DNA from: Aquificota bacterium
Lineage (GTDB): Bacteria > Thermosulfidibacterota > Thermosulfidibacteria > Thermosulfidibacterales > B14-G1
Length of the DNA stretch: 5,420 bases
NCBI GenBank assembly: GCA_003648675.1
Contig: QMPS01000072.1
Location: 1-5,420, forward strand
Direction of reading: 5' to 3'
Below, in pieces: positions 1 through 5,420 of the stretch. The notes below the pieces were generated by a model. That model ran no database searches and was not told the DNA's origin. It saw only the letters and a program-made list of their open reading frames with translations. The translations under genes and the position numbers were made by a program. Positions within the stretch are counted from its first letter, which is position 1; the number at the start of each line of letters is the position of its first letter.

Positions 1-1
1 C

Positions 2-301
2 TTTGAGTATTCCTTCTATAAGGTGGGAGTGGCCACTGACTACTGCAATGCTTTTGTCCAGCTGGAGCCAGAGCCTCGTGTGACTCTGAACACGGAGTAT
101 GCGGAGGAGTTGGGTTTTAAGGAGGGGGAGAAGGTGGCTATGGAGGTAGGTGACTTCAAGTTCCACTTGAAGTTGGTGGTAAAGGACGAGGTTCCCCGGG
201 GTGGGGCTGTGGTGTCCCTGGGATTCTCTGACTTTCCCCTTACAGGCGCTCTCAAAGGCTCATGGTATGCGAAAATTAAGCTTAGTAGCATCAAGGAGTG
301 A
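2..301 (+). CDS. nuoG: NADH-quinone oxidoreductase subunit G, C-terminal fragment (5' end outside window)
   Basis: This is the last 99 codons of a gene that enters from the left edge; the frame is open from base 2 and ends at TGA 299-301. A GTG at 23 is not taken as the start because the frame continues upstream without a stop. Visible residues about 26-75 have the pattern of the molybdopterin-dinucleotide-binding barrel that closes NuoG and related oxidoreductases: a hydrophobic strand, then a 'YAEELGFKEGEKVAMEV' stretch (acidic/Ala-x-x-Leu-Gly, then Gly-Glu-x-Val), then alternating hydrophobic strands and 'VPRGGAVV'. In NuoG this domain is a structural relic in the peripheral arm, while the N-terminal part (not visible) carries the Fe-S clusters. 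Its position 3 bases before nuoH fits the standard nuoG-nuoH order. The domain alone could belong to another molybdopterin-type protein, so the identity rests largely on context. Confidence 0.75.
   Translation, partial: FEYSFYKVGVATDYCNAFVQLEPEPRVTLNTEYAEELGFKEGEKVAMEVGDFKFHLKLVVKDEVPRGGAVVSLGFSDFPLTGALKGSWYAKIKLSSIKE
293..298 (+). promoter_or_regulatory. Shine-Dalgarno site of nuoH
   Basis: AAGGAG lies six bases before the nuoH ATG at 305. It forms the last two sense codons (Lys-Glu) of the preceding nuoG gene, so ribosomes ending nuoG stop directly next to the nuoH start. This supports the chosen start and suggests translational coupling. Confidence 0.8.
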
Positions 302-304
302 GCT

Positions 305-1312
305 ATGTTGGCGGCCATAGTGATAGCGGTGATAAAGATGTTGGTACTTTTTGCGGTGCTTATGCTCTTTGTGGCCTATGGTACTTTGGCAGAGAGAAAG
401 GTTTCGGGTCACATCCAAGACCGGCTGGGTCCTCTCTACTGCGGCCCCCACGGTTTTTTGCAGCCCTTCGCTGACGGTCTCAAACTCTTCTTCAAAGAGG
501 ATATAGTGGCCAAGGAGTCCGATAAGTTTCTCTACTTCCTGGCTCCCATGATAGCTATCGTGCCAGCCATCCTGGCCATTGGTGTGATTCCCTTTGGGGA
601 GAGCATCACCCTCTTCGGACGCAAGATCAACCTGGTCATGACCGACATCAACGTGGCTCTCCTCTATCTGTTGGCTGTGTCGTCCTTCTCTGTTTATACT
701 ATTGTCTTTGGCGGTTGGTCGGCCAACTCCAAGTATCCCCTCTTGGGAGGCTTGAGGTCTGCTGCTCAGTTCATCAGCTATGAGCTTATTCTGGGCCTAT
801 CTATTATGGGAGTCATCATGATTGTGGGTTCTTTCAGCTTGGTGGATATTGTTCACTACCAGAAAGGTATGTGGATGGTGGTCTATCAGCCTCTGGCCTT
901 TATCATCTATATGGTTGCGGCTACCGCTGAACTCAACCGTCTGCCTTTTGATCTGCCCGAGGCCGAGTCTGAGCTGGTGGGTGGGTACCACACGGAGTAC
1001 AGTTCTATGAAGTTTGCCATGTTCTTTTTGGGTGAGTATGCCAACATGGTGATTACTTCAGCGGTGGCAGTATGCCTGTTCTTGGGAGGGTGGTACAGCC
1101 CTGTTCCATTCCTTTCCTGGGTCCCTGGTCCTATATGGTTTGTGGTGAAGCTGGTGGCCGTCTTCTTCTTCCTCTTGTGGTTACGCTGGACCTATCCCCG
1201 CTTCAGGTATGACCAGCTTATGGGCTTCTCTTGGAAGTACCTTTTACCCCTGGCCCTCATAAACATCCTGGCCACGGGGGGAGTGATGCTATTTCTTCAG
1301 GGGGGAATTTAA
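305..1312 (+). CDS. nuoH: NADH-quinone oxidoreductase subunit H (quinone-cavity membrane subunit)
   Basis: NuoH (ND1 family) is the membrane subunit that holds the quinone chamber with NuoB/NuoD and connects the electron-transfer arm to the proton-pumping arm. The 335 residues match the usual length. Family signatures are 'AERKVSGHIQDRLGP' at residues 29-43, 'GPHGFLQPFADGLKLFFKED' at 47-66, 'QFISYE' at 155-160, and the acid-rich third loop at 208-231 ('AELNRLPFDLPEAESELVGG' then 'YHTEY'), whose Asp/Glu residues line the entry of the proton path. 'FFLGEYANM' at 240-248 and 'LWLRWTYPRFRYDQLM' at 291-306 are also typical. About eight hydrophobic segments are visible, beginning at residues 3-26. 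The ATG at 305 has a good Shine-Dalgarno site. The first loop reads GPLYCGPHG, where many homologues have Asn or Met after GP (see findings). Confidence 0.98.
   Translation: MLAAIVIAVIKMLVLFAVLMLFVAYGTLAERKVSGHIQDRLGPLYCGPHGFLQPFADGLKLFFKEDIVAKESDKFLYFLAPMIAIVPAILAIGVIPFGESITLFGRKINLVMTDINVALLYLLAVSSFSVYTIVFGGWSANSKYPLLGGLRSAAQFISYELILGLSIMGVIMIVGSFSLVDIVHYQKGMWMVVYQPLAFIIYMVAATAELNRLPFDLPEAESELVGGYHTEYSSMKFAMFFLGEYANMVITSAVAVCLFLGGWYSPVPFLSWVPGPIWFVVKLVAVFFFLLWLRWTYPRFRYDQLMGFSWKYLLPLALINILATGGVMLFLQGGI
1299..1306 (+). promoter_or_regulatory. G-rich Shine-Dalgarno-like site of nuoI
   Basis: The stretch AGGGGGGA lies nine bases before the nuoI ATG at 1316, inside the last codons of nuoH. It is a less exact match than the AAGGAG/GAGGAG sites ahead of nuoH, nuoL and nuoM, so nuoI may depend more on ribosomes arriving from nuoH. 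Confidence 0.5.
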
Positions 1313-1315
1313 GCC

Positions 1316-1747
1316 ATGATTGGGCCGCTGCTTAAGGGATTGAGGGTCACCTTTGGCCATCTCTTGAAGCCTTCTGTTACGGTTAAGTACCCCTATGAGA
1401 AGCGGGAGGTGGCAGAGAGGTACAGGGGGCGCCACATACTCAAGCTGGACGAGGATGGAAGGGAGAAGTGTTGCGCCTGTGGTATGTGCGAGGAGATATG
1501 TCCTGCCGATGCCATAAAGCTCTACGGCAAGGAAGACCCGGAATTTAAGTACTCCGATGTGGGCAAGTACGCTGAGTATTACGTGATAGATTATGCCCGA
1601 TGTATCTTTTGCGGTCTCTGTGTGGACTCCTGTCCCAGGGGGGCCATAGAGATGACCCAGGACTACGAGTTGACGGTGCCCGGGCCTGGTAGGATCAACC
1701 TTATTAAAGATAAAGGCTGGTTATTAGAGAAGAGGGGTGGGGAGTAG
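1316..1747 (+). CDS. nuoI: NADH-quinone oxidoreductase subunit I (2x 4Fe-4S ferredoxin-like)
   Basis: NuoI carries clusters N6a and N6b, which relay electrons from NuoG toward NuoB and the quinone site. The 143-residue product has two classical motifs. The first uses C52, C55, C58 and C62 followed by Pro63; the second uses C96, C99, C102 and C106 followed by Pro107 ('RCIFCGLCVDSCPRGAIEMT', 95-114). By the usual crossover, the last cysteine of each motif binds the cluster of the other. 'AERYRGRH' at 33-40 is the NuoI signature just before the first motif, and 'DYEL' after the second is also typical. The N-terminal 20 residues are a short amphipathic stretch, not a transmembrane helix. C53 is an additional cysteine that is not part of the expected ligand pattern. 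The ATG lies 3 bases after the nuoH stop. Confidence 0.98.
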   Translation: MIGPLLKGLRVTFGHLLKPSVTVKYPYEKREVAERYRGRHILKLDEDGREKCCACGMCEEICPADAIKLYGKEDPEFKYSDVGKYAEYYVIDYARCIFCGLCVDSCPRGAIEMTQDYELTVPGPGRINLIKDKGWLLEKRGGE

Positions 1748-1749
1748 TC

Positions 1750-2253
1750 ATGGTTATCAATCCGTGGAATCTGGTCTTTCTATTTTTTGCTCTGTTAGTT
1801 CTCCTTTCCGCTGTGGGGGTGGTGGCCATAAGGCATCCCGTTTACTCGGCCCTATCCCTGTTGGCCAACCTATGTATCACCGCCGTACTGTATCTGGTTC
1901 TTATGGGGGCTCCTTTCATCGCAATGATCCAGGTCATTGTCTACGCTGGGGCCATAATGGTCTTCTTCCTCTTCGTTATCATGCTCATGAATCTGAGGAA
2001 GGGAGAGTACGAGGAGAGGATGGTTCCTTGGAGGCTTTTGTTGGGTGTGAGTGCCGCCGCTGTCTTTGCCTTCCAGGTCTTCATTCTGGCGGGTGAGTGG
2101 AGGGGGTTCCTTCCTCCTGGGGCCCACGGCTTCGGGGCGAAGGATCTGTCCCATCTCATCTTTACCCGTTATATCCTGGCCTTCGAGTTGGTGTCTGTTC
2201 TCATCTTTGTGGCGGCCTTGGGAGCTGTAGCCCTGGCCAAGAAGAAGCTGTAG
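1750..2253 (+). CDS. nuoJ: NADH-quinone oxidoreductase subunit J
   Basis: NuoJ (ND6 family) is a five-helix membrane subunit between NuoH and NuoK. Its third helix changes shape during turnover and helps link quinone chemistry to proton movement. The 167 residues fit the family. The diagnostic helix is at about 55-80 ('PFIAMIQVIVYAGAIMVFFL' then 'FVIMLMNL'), with Tyr66-Ala-Gly-Ala at the pi-bulge position known from other complex I structures. Other hydrophobic segments lie at about 7-27, 31-53, 95-115 and 141-163. The last has the typical 'YILAFELVSVLIFVAALGAV', including a conserved-type Glu146. The protein ends in a basic KKKL tail. The ATG is two bases after the nuoI stop, behind a GGGAG site at 1740-1744. 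Five of its six arginines use AGG. Confidence 0.96.
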   Translation: MVINPWNLVFLFFALLVLLSAVGVVAIRHPVYSALSLLANLCITAVLYLVLMGAPFIAMIQVIVYAGAIMVFFLFVIMLMNLRKGEYEERMVPWRLLLGVSAAAVFAFQVFILAGEWRGFLPPGAHGFGAKDLSHLIFTRYILAFELVSVLIFVAALGAVALAKKKL

Positions 2254-2257
2254 GAGG
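2253..2257 (+). promoter_or_regulatory. Shine-Dalgarno site deciding the nuoK GTG start
   Basis: GGAGG (within AGGAGGGGAG, 2252-2261) overlaps the last base of the nuoJ TAG stop and lies eight bases before GTG 2266. A second in-frame GTG at 2272 would be 14 bases away, too far for this site, so 2266 is preferred. Confidence 0.75.
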
Positions 2258-2265
2258 GGAGAAAG

Positions 2266-2571
2266 GTGGGTGTGGGACTTTTTCAATATACGGTGTTGAG
2301 TGTGTTGGTCTTCCTCTTGGGGGCCCTGGGACTGATGATAAGAAAGAACGTCATTGTCATGTTCCTCTGCCTGGAGCTCATGCTCAATGGTGTCAACATC
2401 CTGTTTATGGCTCTGGCCAGGTGTAGGGGGAGCGTAGAGGGTCAGGTCATAGTCCTTTTCGTAATGGCGGTGGCTGCTGCCGAGGCGGCTATAGGTATGG
2501 CTATCATCACCACCTTCTACAGGAACAGGGGTGGTGTTGGTGTGGACCGAGCAGACCTAATGAAGTGGTGA
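2266..2571 (+). CDS. nuoK: NADH-quinone oxidoreductase subunit K
   Basis: NuoK (ND4L family) is a three-helix membrane subunit of the central proton path. The product is 101 residues, the normal size. The two membrane glutamates essential in the E. coli protein (Glu36 and Glu72) are matched by Glu37 in 'CLELMLNGVN' (35-44) and Glu73 in 'AVAAAEAAIGMAI' (68-80). 'EGQVIVLFVM' at 58-67 is the usual lead into the third helix. No ATG is available near the start. GTG 2266 is chosen for its Shine-Dalgarno spacing and because it gives full length; GTG 2272 would remove only two residues. The loop 'ARCRGSVEG' (51-59) carries two arginines and one cysteine. nuoK follows nuoJ by 12 bases and precedes nuoL by 13. 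Confidence 0.97.
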   Translation: MGVGLFQYTVLSVLVFLLGALGLMIRKNVIVMFLCLELMLNGVNILFMALARCRGSVEGQVIVLFVMAVAAAEAAIGMAIITTFYRNRGGVGVDRADLMKW

Positions 2572-2577
2572 GAGGAG
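2572..2577 (+). promoter_or_regulatory. Shine-Dalgarno site of nuoL
   Basis: GAGGAG directly follows the nuoK TGA (2569-2571) and sits seven bases before ATG 2585. A second ATG at 2588 is ten bases away. Both would work, and the difference is one Met; the first is chosen on spacing. Confidence 0.75.
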
Positions 2578-2584
2578 AAGACCC

Positions 2585-4462
2585 ATGATGGTGTTAATTT
2601 TAGCCGTAGTTCTTATTCCCCTTCTGGGAGCCACTATAAACGGTCTCTTCTGCTGGTTTACTAAAAGAAAGGCCCACCTCATCGCTGTTCCCGCCATTGC
2701 CATACCCGCCATCTGCTCTTTGGTGTTGCTGGGTAAGGTCCTCCATGGTGAGCACTTCGATCAGGTGCTTTACTGGTGGATCCCCTTGGGAGACCTGCGG
2801 GTTCCCATAGGCTTCCTTTTGGACGAACTCTCGGCCGTCATGATCACCACCGTTTCTTTTGTGGCTACGTGGATTCATGTCTACTCTATTGGCTACATGG
2901 ATCATGAGACCCCCAGAGGATACGCTAAGTACTTCTGCTATCTCAACCTTTTCGTCTTCTTTATGCTTACTCTTTGTCTTGCCAACAACTTTCTCCTCAT
3001 GTTTGTGGGCTGGGAAGGTGTAGGCCTCTGTTCCTATTTGCTTATTGGCTATTGGTATGAGAAGGCCAGTGCCGCCAATGCAGGTATGAAGGCTTTTATA
3101 GTGAACAGGATTGGCGACTTTGGCTTTATGGTGGGTCTCTTTCTTATTTACAAGCATCTAGGTACCCTTCTCTTTTCTCAGGCTTTTGCCCAGGCTGAGC
3201 ATTTGAGCGTGGGGATGGCCACTCTCATCACCCTTCTCCTCTTTACTGGGGCTACCGGTAAGTCAGCCCAGATACCTCTTTATGTGTGGTTGCCCGATGC
3301 TATGGAAGGTCCTACCCCTGTGAGCTCCCTCATCCACGCTGCCACTATGGTGACGGCGGGTGTGTATATGGTGGCAAGGACTCATGCCTTCTTTAATATG
3401 GCTCCCCTTTCCATGGAGGTGGTGGCTTCCATTGGAGTGGCCACGGCCCTTATGGCTGCTACTATGGCTTTGGTGAATAACGATCTGAAAAGGATACTGG
3501 CTTACTCCACAGTGAGTCAGCTGGGTTACATGTTTGTGGGTGTGGGTGTGGGTGTCTACGCAGCTGGTATCTTTCATCTCTTTACCCATGCCTTTTTCAA
3601 GGGCCTCATGTTCCTCACGGCGGGTTCTGTCATGCATGCCCTCCATGGTGAGTTGAACCTGCAGAAGATGGGGGGCCTCATAAGGAAGATGCCCATTACG
3701 GGTTGGACCTTTGTGGTGGGTGCCCTGGCTATAGCGGGTATTCCTCCTCTGGCTGGTTTTTGGTCCAAGGACGAAATTCTGGCTGGAGCTTTCATGGGAG
3801 GCCATAAGGTAATCTGGGCTGTGGGTACCTTTACGGCTTTCCTCACGGCCTTCTACATGTTCCGTCTCATTTTCCTCACCTTTTTCGGGGAACCCCGGGA
3901 GAGGCATCTTTATGAGCATGCCCATGAGTCTCCTCCTGTTATGACAATTCCTCTCATAGTCCTCGCCGTGGGTTCGGCACTGGCGGGTCTCTTGGCCTTG
4001 GCACCCCACGGGGGAATAGCTGGTTTCCTTAACAGGACTCTGGGGGAAGCCCATGGAGCTGTCCATCATGAAGGTAGTGTCGTTTATGTGCTTATGGCTG
4101 TTTCTGTGGCCATGGGGGTGGCAGGTGTTGCCTTGGCTTATTTCATGTATATGAGACGTGTGCCTGATACTGTGGCCCTGGCAGCCAACTTTAGGCCTAT
4201 ATATACCCTGCTTTATAACAAGTATTACGTGGACGAGATCTACTTTGCCCTCATAGTCAATCCTGTAGTGGGAGGCTCTCGTCACGTGCTCTGGAAGTTT
4301 GTGGATGTGGTGATCATTGACGGAGCCGTCAATGGGACGGGGAGGCTCTGCCGGCTGGTGGGTAGTGGACTGCGGTACCTCCAGACGGGTTACATTCCCG
4401 ATTATGCCTGGATGATCTTGGTAGGGGCCGTGGTGATCTACTGGATTGGTAGACTATTCTAG
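2585..4462 (+). CDS. nuoL: NADH-quinone oxidoreductase subunit L (antiporter-like proton-pumping subunit)
   Basis: NuoL (ND5 family) is the distal antiporter-like subunit and bears the long lateral helix along the membrane arm. The 625 residues match the usual 610-660. Key residues are in place: Glu144 in 'VGWEGVGLCSYLLIG' (141-155), Lys226 in 'TGATGKSAQIPLYVWLPDAM' (221-240), His251 in 'LIHAATMVTAGVYMVAR' (249-265), His331, His335 and Lys339 in 'HLFTHAFFKGLMFL' (331-344), and Lys395 in 'GFWSKDEIL' (391-399). These correspond to proton-path residues described for E. coli NuoL (E144, K229, H254, H334/H338/K342, K399). 'LYNKYYVDEIY' at 543-553 marks the lateral-helix region typical of NuoL, which separates it from NuoM and NuoN. 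The C-terminus ends with a final membrane helix at about 606-622. It contains an in-frame hexamer repeat at 3536-3555. Confidence 0.98.
   Translation: MMVLILAVVLIPLLGATINGLFCWFTKRKAHLIAVPAIAIPAICSLVLLGKVLHGEHFDQVLYWWIPLGDLRVPIGFLLDELSAVMITTVSFVATWIHVYSIGYMDHETPRGYAKYFCYLNLFVFFMLTLCLANNFLLMFVGWEGVGLCSYLLIGYWYEKASAANAGMKAFIVNRIGDFGFMVGLFLIYKHLGTLLFSQAFAQAEHLSVGMATLITLLLFTGATGKSAQIPLYVWLPDAMEGPTPVSSLIHAATMVTAGVYMVARTHAFFNMAPLSMEVVASIGVATALMAATMALVNNDLKRILAYSTVSQLGYMFVGVGVGVYAAGIFHLFTHAFFKGLMFLTAGSVMHALHGELNLQKMGGLIRKMPITGWTFVVGALAIAGIPPLAGFWSKDEILAGAFMGGHKVIWAVGTFTAFLTAFYMFRLIFLTFFGEPRERHLYEHAHESPPVMTIPLIVLAVGSALAGLLALAPHGGIAGFLNRTLGEAHGAVHHEGSVVYVLMAVSVAMGVAGVALAYFMYMRRVPDTVALAANFRPIYTLLYNKYYVDEIYFALIVNPVVGGSRHVLWKFVDVVIIDGAVNGTGRLCRLVGSGLRYLQTGYIPDYAWMILVGAVVIYWIGRLF
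3536..3555 (+). repeat. Short tandem GTGGGT hexamer repeat inside nuoL
   Basis: The unit GTGGGT occurs three times in a row plus two further bases. It encodes the alternating Val-Gly stretch at residues 318-323 of NuoL ('FVGVGVGVYAAG' region). Because the unit is six bases, gain or loss of a copy would keep the frame and change the helix by two residues. It is most simply explained by a small-residue helix and GTG/GGT codon preference. Confidence 0.7.
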
Positions 4463-4463
4463 T

Positions 4464-4470
4464 AAAGGAG
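4464..4470 (+). promoter_or_regulatory. Shine-Dalgarno site of nuoM
   Basis: AAAGGAG lies two to eight bases after the nuoL TAG stop and seven bases before the nuoM ATG at 4478. It is the best match to the anti-Shine-Dalgarno sequence in the window and fixes the nuoM start. Confidence 0.8.
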
Positions 4471-4477
4471 TGGAGAG

Positions 4478-5420
4478 ATGGGTGGTTTGGGTTACCCTAT
4501 GTTGACCGTGGTCACGTTCTTTCCCCTGGTGGGGGTTCTGATTCTTCTCTTTGTGGACAAGGAGAGCAAAAAGGTTCTGAGATGGACGGCTTTTATCACC
4601 ACGGTGGTGGAGTTCCTCCTCTCTCTGCCACTCTATTTTAAGTTTCAGCTAGGTACTCATCATTTCCAGTTTGTGGAGAAGGTGCCCTGGATCAAGGTTT
4701 TGGGGTCTTACTACCATATGGGTATAGACGGTATCACCCTCTTCTTGGTGCTCCTTACAACCTTCCTCACTATGCTTTCTATCCTGGCTTCCTGGACCAT
4801 AGACAAGCACGTTAAGGGGTACATGATCTCTTTTCTCCTTTTGGAGACCACCATGGTGGGCGTCTTCTGCTCTCTGGATCTTCTCCTCTTCTATCTCTTC
4901 TGGGAGGCCATGCTGGTGCCCATGTATCTTCTCATCGGCGTGTGGGGAGGGCCTAGGAGAGTCTATGCCGCCATTAAGTTCTTCCTTTATACCATGGCCG
5001 GTTCAGTTCTCATGTTGGTTTCTATCATCTACCTTTACTATCATCACTACAAGGTGGCCGGAGAGCTCACCTTCAATCTTGCCAGTCTTCTCTCCACCCC
5101 TGTGGCGGCTTCCGTAGCCCCCTGGCTCTTCTTTGCTTTTGCTCTGGCTTTTGCCATCAAGGTGCCCATGTGGCCTTTCCATACGTGGTTGCCCGATGCC
5201 CACGTGGAAGCTCCTACTGCGGGCTCTGTCATCCTGGCAGGCGTTCTTCTTAAGATGGGGACTTACGGTTTCCTGCGCTTCTGTATGCCTTTCTTCCCCC
5301 AGGCCACCCTTCACTTTAGCTACCTCTTCCTCACTCTGGCGGTTATCAGCATCATCTATGGTGCTCTGGTGGCCATGGTTCAGGATGATGTGAAGAAGCT
5401 TGTGGCTTATTCCTCTGTGA
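4478..5420 (+). CDS. nuoM: NADH-quinone oxidoreductase subunit M, N-terminal part (3' end outside window)
   Basis: NuoM (ND4 family) is the second antiporter-like proton-pumping subunit. The open frame runs 314 codons from ATG 4478 to the window edge without a stop, out of about 490-510 expected. The start follows a strong Shine-Dalgarno site. Family motifs are '[18 protein letters not shown]' at 81-98, '[20 protein letters not shown]' at 137-156, '[16 protein letters not shown]' at 165-180, '[20 protein letters not shown]' at 224-243 and '[20 protein letters not shown]' at 244-263. The proton-path residues Glu143, Lys228 and Lys259 are present, corresponding to E144, K234 and K265 of E. coli NuoM. 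'[12 protein letters not shown]' at 303-314 is the expected continuation. The [14 protein letters not shown] wording separates it from NuoL, which has DAMEGPTPVSS. nuoN would be expected downstream. Confidence 0.97.
   Translation, partial: MGGLGYPMLTVVTFFPLVGVLILLFVDKESKKVLRWTAFITTVVEFLLSLPLYFKFQLGTHHFQFVEKVPWIKVLGSYYHMGIDGITLFLVLLTTFLTMLSILASWTIDKHVKGYMISFLLLETTMVGVFCSLDLLLFYLFWEAMLVPMYLLIGVWGGPRRVYAAIKFFLYTMAGSVLMLVSIIYLYYHHYKVAGELTFNLASLLSTPVAASVAPWLFFAFALAFAIKVPMWPFHTWLPDAHVEAPTAGSVILAGVLLKMGTYGFLRFCMPFFPQATLHFSYLFLTLAVISIIYGALVAMVQDDVKKLVAYSSV

Noticed and set aside
23..301. A separate 92-codon small gene starting at GTG 23
   Set aside because: The same frame is open to the left edge, no Shine-Dalgarno site precedes 23, and the sequence looks like the C-terminal barrel of NuoG.
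1870..2286. Minus-strand open frame of 138 codons opposite nuoJ
   Set aside because: Covers nuoJ and the nuoK start; low-complexity composition, no family resemblance, and nuoJ is clearly coding.
1737..2426. Two consecutive plus-strand frames (1737-2096 and 2097-2426) overlapping nuoJ and nuoK in another frame
   Set aside because: Their translations are rich in Gly, Ser, Cys and His without any motif, whereas nuoJ and nuoK in the overlapping frames have conserved family residues.
2600..3157. Minus-strand open frame of 185 codons opposite the 5' part of nuoL
   Set aside because: Shadow of nuoL with no recognisable domain and no gene context on the minus strand.
3263..4285. Minus-strand open frame of 340 codons opposite nuoL, rich in His and Thr (HTHTHTHKH-type run)
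   Set aside because: It lies wholly inside the well-supported nuoL. Its odd composition, with many His, Gly, Arg and Ser and no hydrophobic or domain pattern, is the complement of GTG/GGT-rich membrane-protein codons. The His-Thr run is the reverse of the GTGGGT repeat.
4443..4477. Possible terminator or internal promoter between nuoL and nuoM
   Set aside because: Only 15 bases separate the genes, with no stem-loop plus T-run and no convincing -35/-10 pair; the space is used by the nuoM Shine-Dalgarno site.
5003..5393. Overlapping open frames on both strands within the nuoM region
   Set aside because: The nuoM frame is continuous through this stretch with textbook motifs, including Lys228 and Lys259; the others are shadows.
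2585..5420. NuoL and NuoM as subunits of an Mrp antiporter or a group 4 hydrogenase rather than complex I
   Set aside because: Mrp and hydrogenase clusters lack the nuoG-H-I-J-K neighbours in this order. NuoH, NuoI and NuoK are full-length complex I type, and NuoL has the lateral-helix 'NKYYVDEIY' region.

Overview
The window is a contiguous, plus-strand piece of a nuo operon encoding respiratory complex I (proton-pumping NADH:quinone oxidoreductase, type I). In order it holds the last 99 codons of a nuoG-like gene, complete nuoH, nuoI, nuoJ, nuoK and nuoL, and the first 314 codons of nuoM, which runs off the right edge. No gap between genes exceeds 15 bases, every gene reads the same way, and each complete gene has the length and hallmark residues expected of a working subunit.

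Layout: 2-301 is the C-terminal end of NuoG (peripheral electron-transfer arm). 305-1312 is NuoH, which forms the quinone cavity and joins the two arms. 1316-1747 is NuoI, whose two 4Fe-4S clusters pass electrons toward the quinone site. 1750-2253 is NuoJ and 2266-2571 is NuoK, small membrane subunits of the central proton path. 2585-4462 is NuoL and 4478-5420 is the start of NuoM, both antiporter-like proton-pumping subunits. The G-H-I-J-K-L-M order is the classical bacterial one, so nuoN would be expected just to the right, and the rest of nuoG and probably nuoE/F to the left. I see no promoter, terminator, RNA gene, mobile element or CRISPR array. The operon's promoter is presumably upstream of the window.

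Organism: a bacterium of intermediate G+C content. The protein style (short NuoI of 143 residues, NuoH with a GPHG-F-LQPFADG segment and a KEDIVAKESD segment) recalls complex I of Desulfobacterota (former Deltaproteobacteria) and related anaerobic lineages. Arginine is encoded mostly by AGG/AGA (about 35 of 53 arginines by hand count over nuoH to nuoM), a bias often seen in thermophiles. Both taxonomic hints are inference from memory and should be held loosely.

I looked for an undescribed system on both strands and did not find one. The long minus-strand reading frames are shadows of the coding strand. The points worth a second look are small: an unusual loop near the NuoH quinone entrance, an additional cysteine beside the first NuoI cluster, a GTG start for nuoK, an in-frame hexamer repeat in nuoL, and the arginine codon bias.
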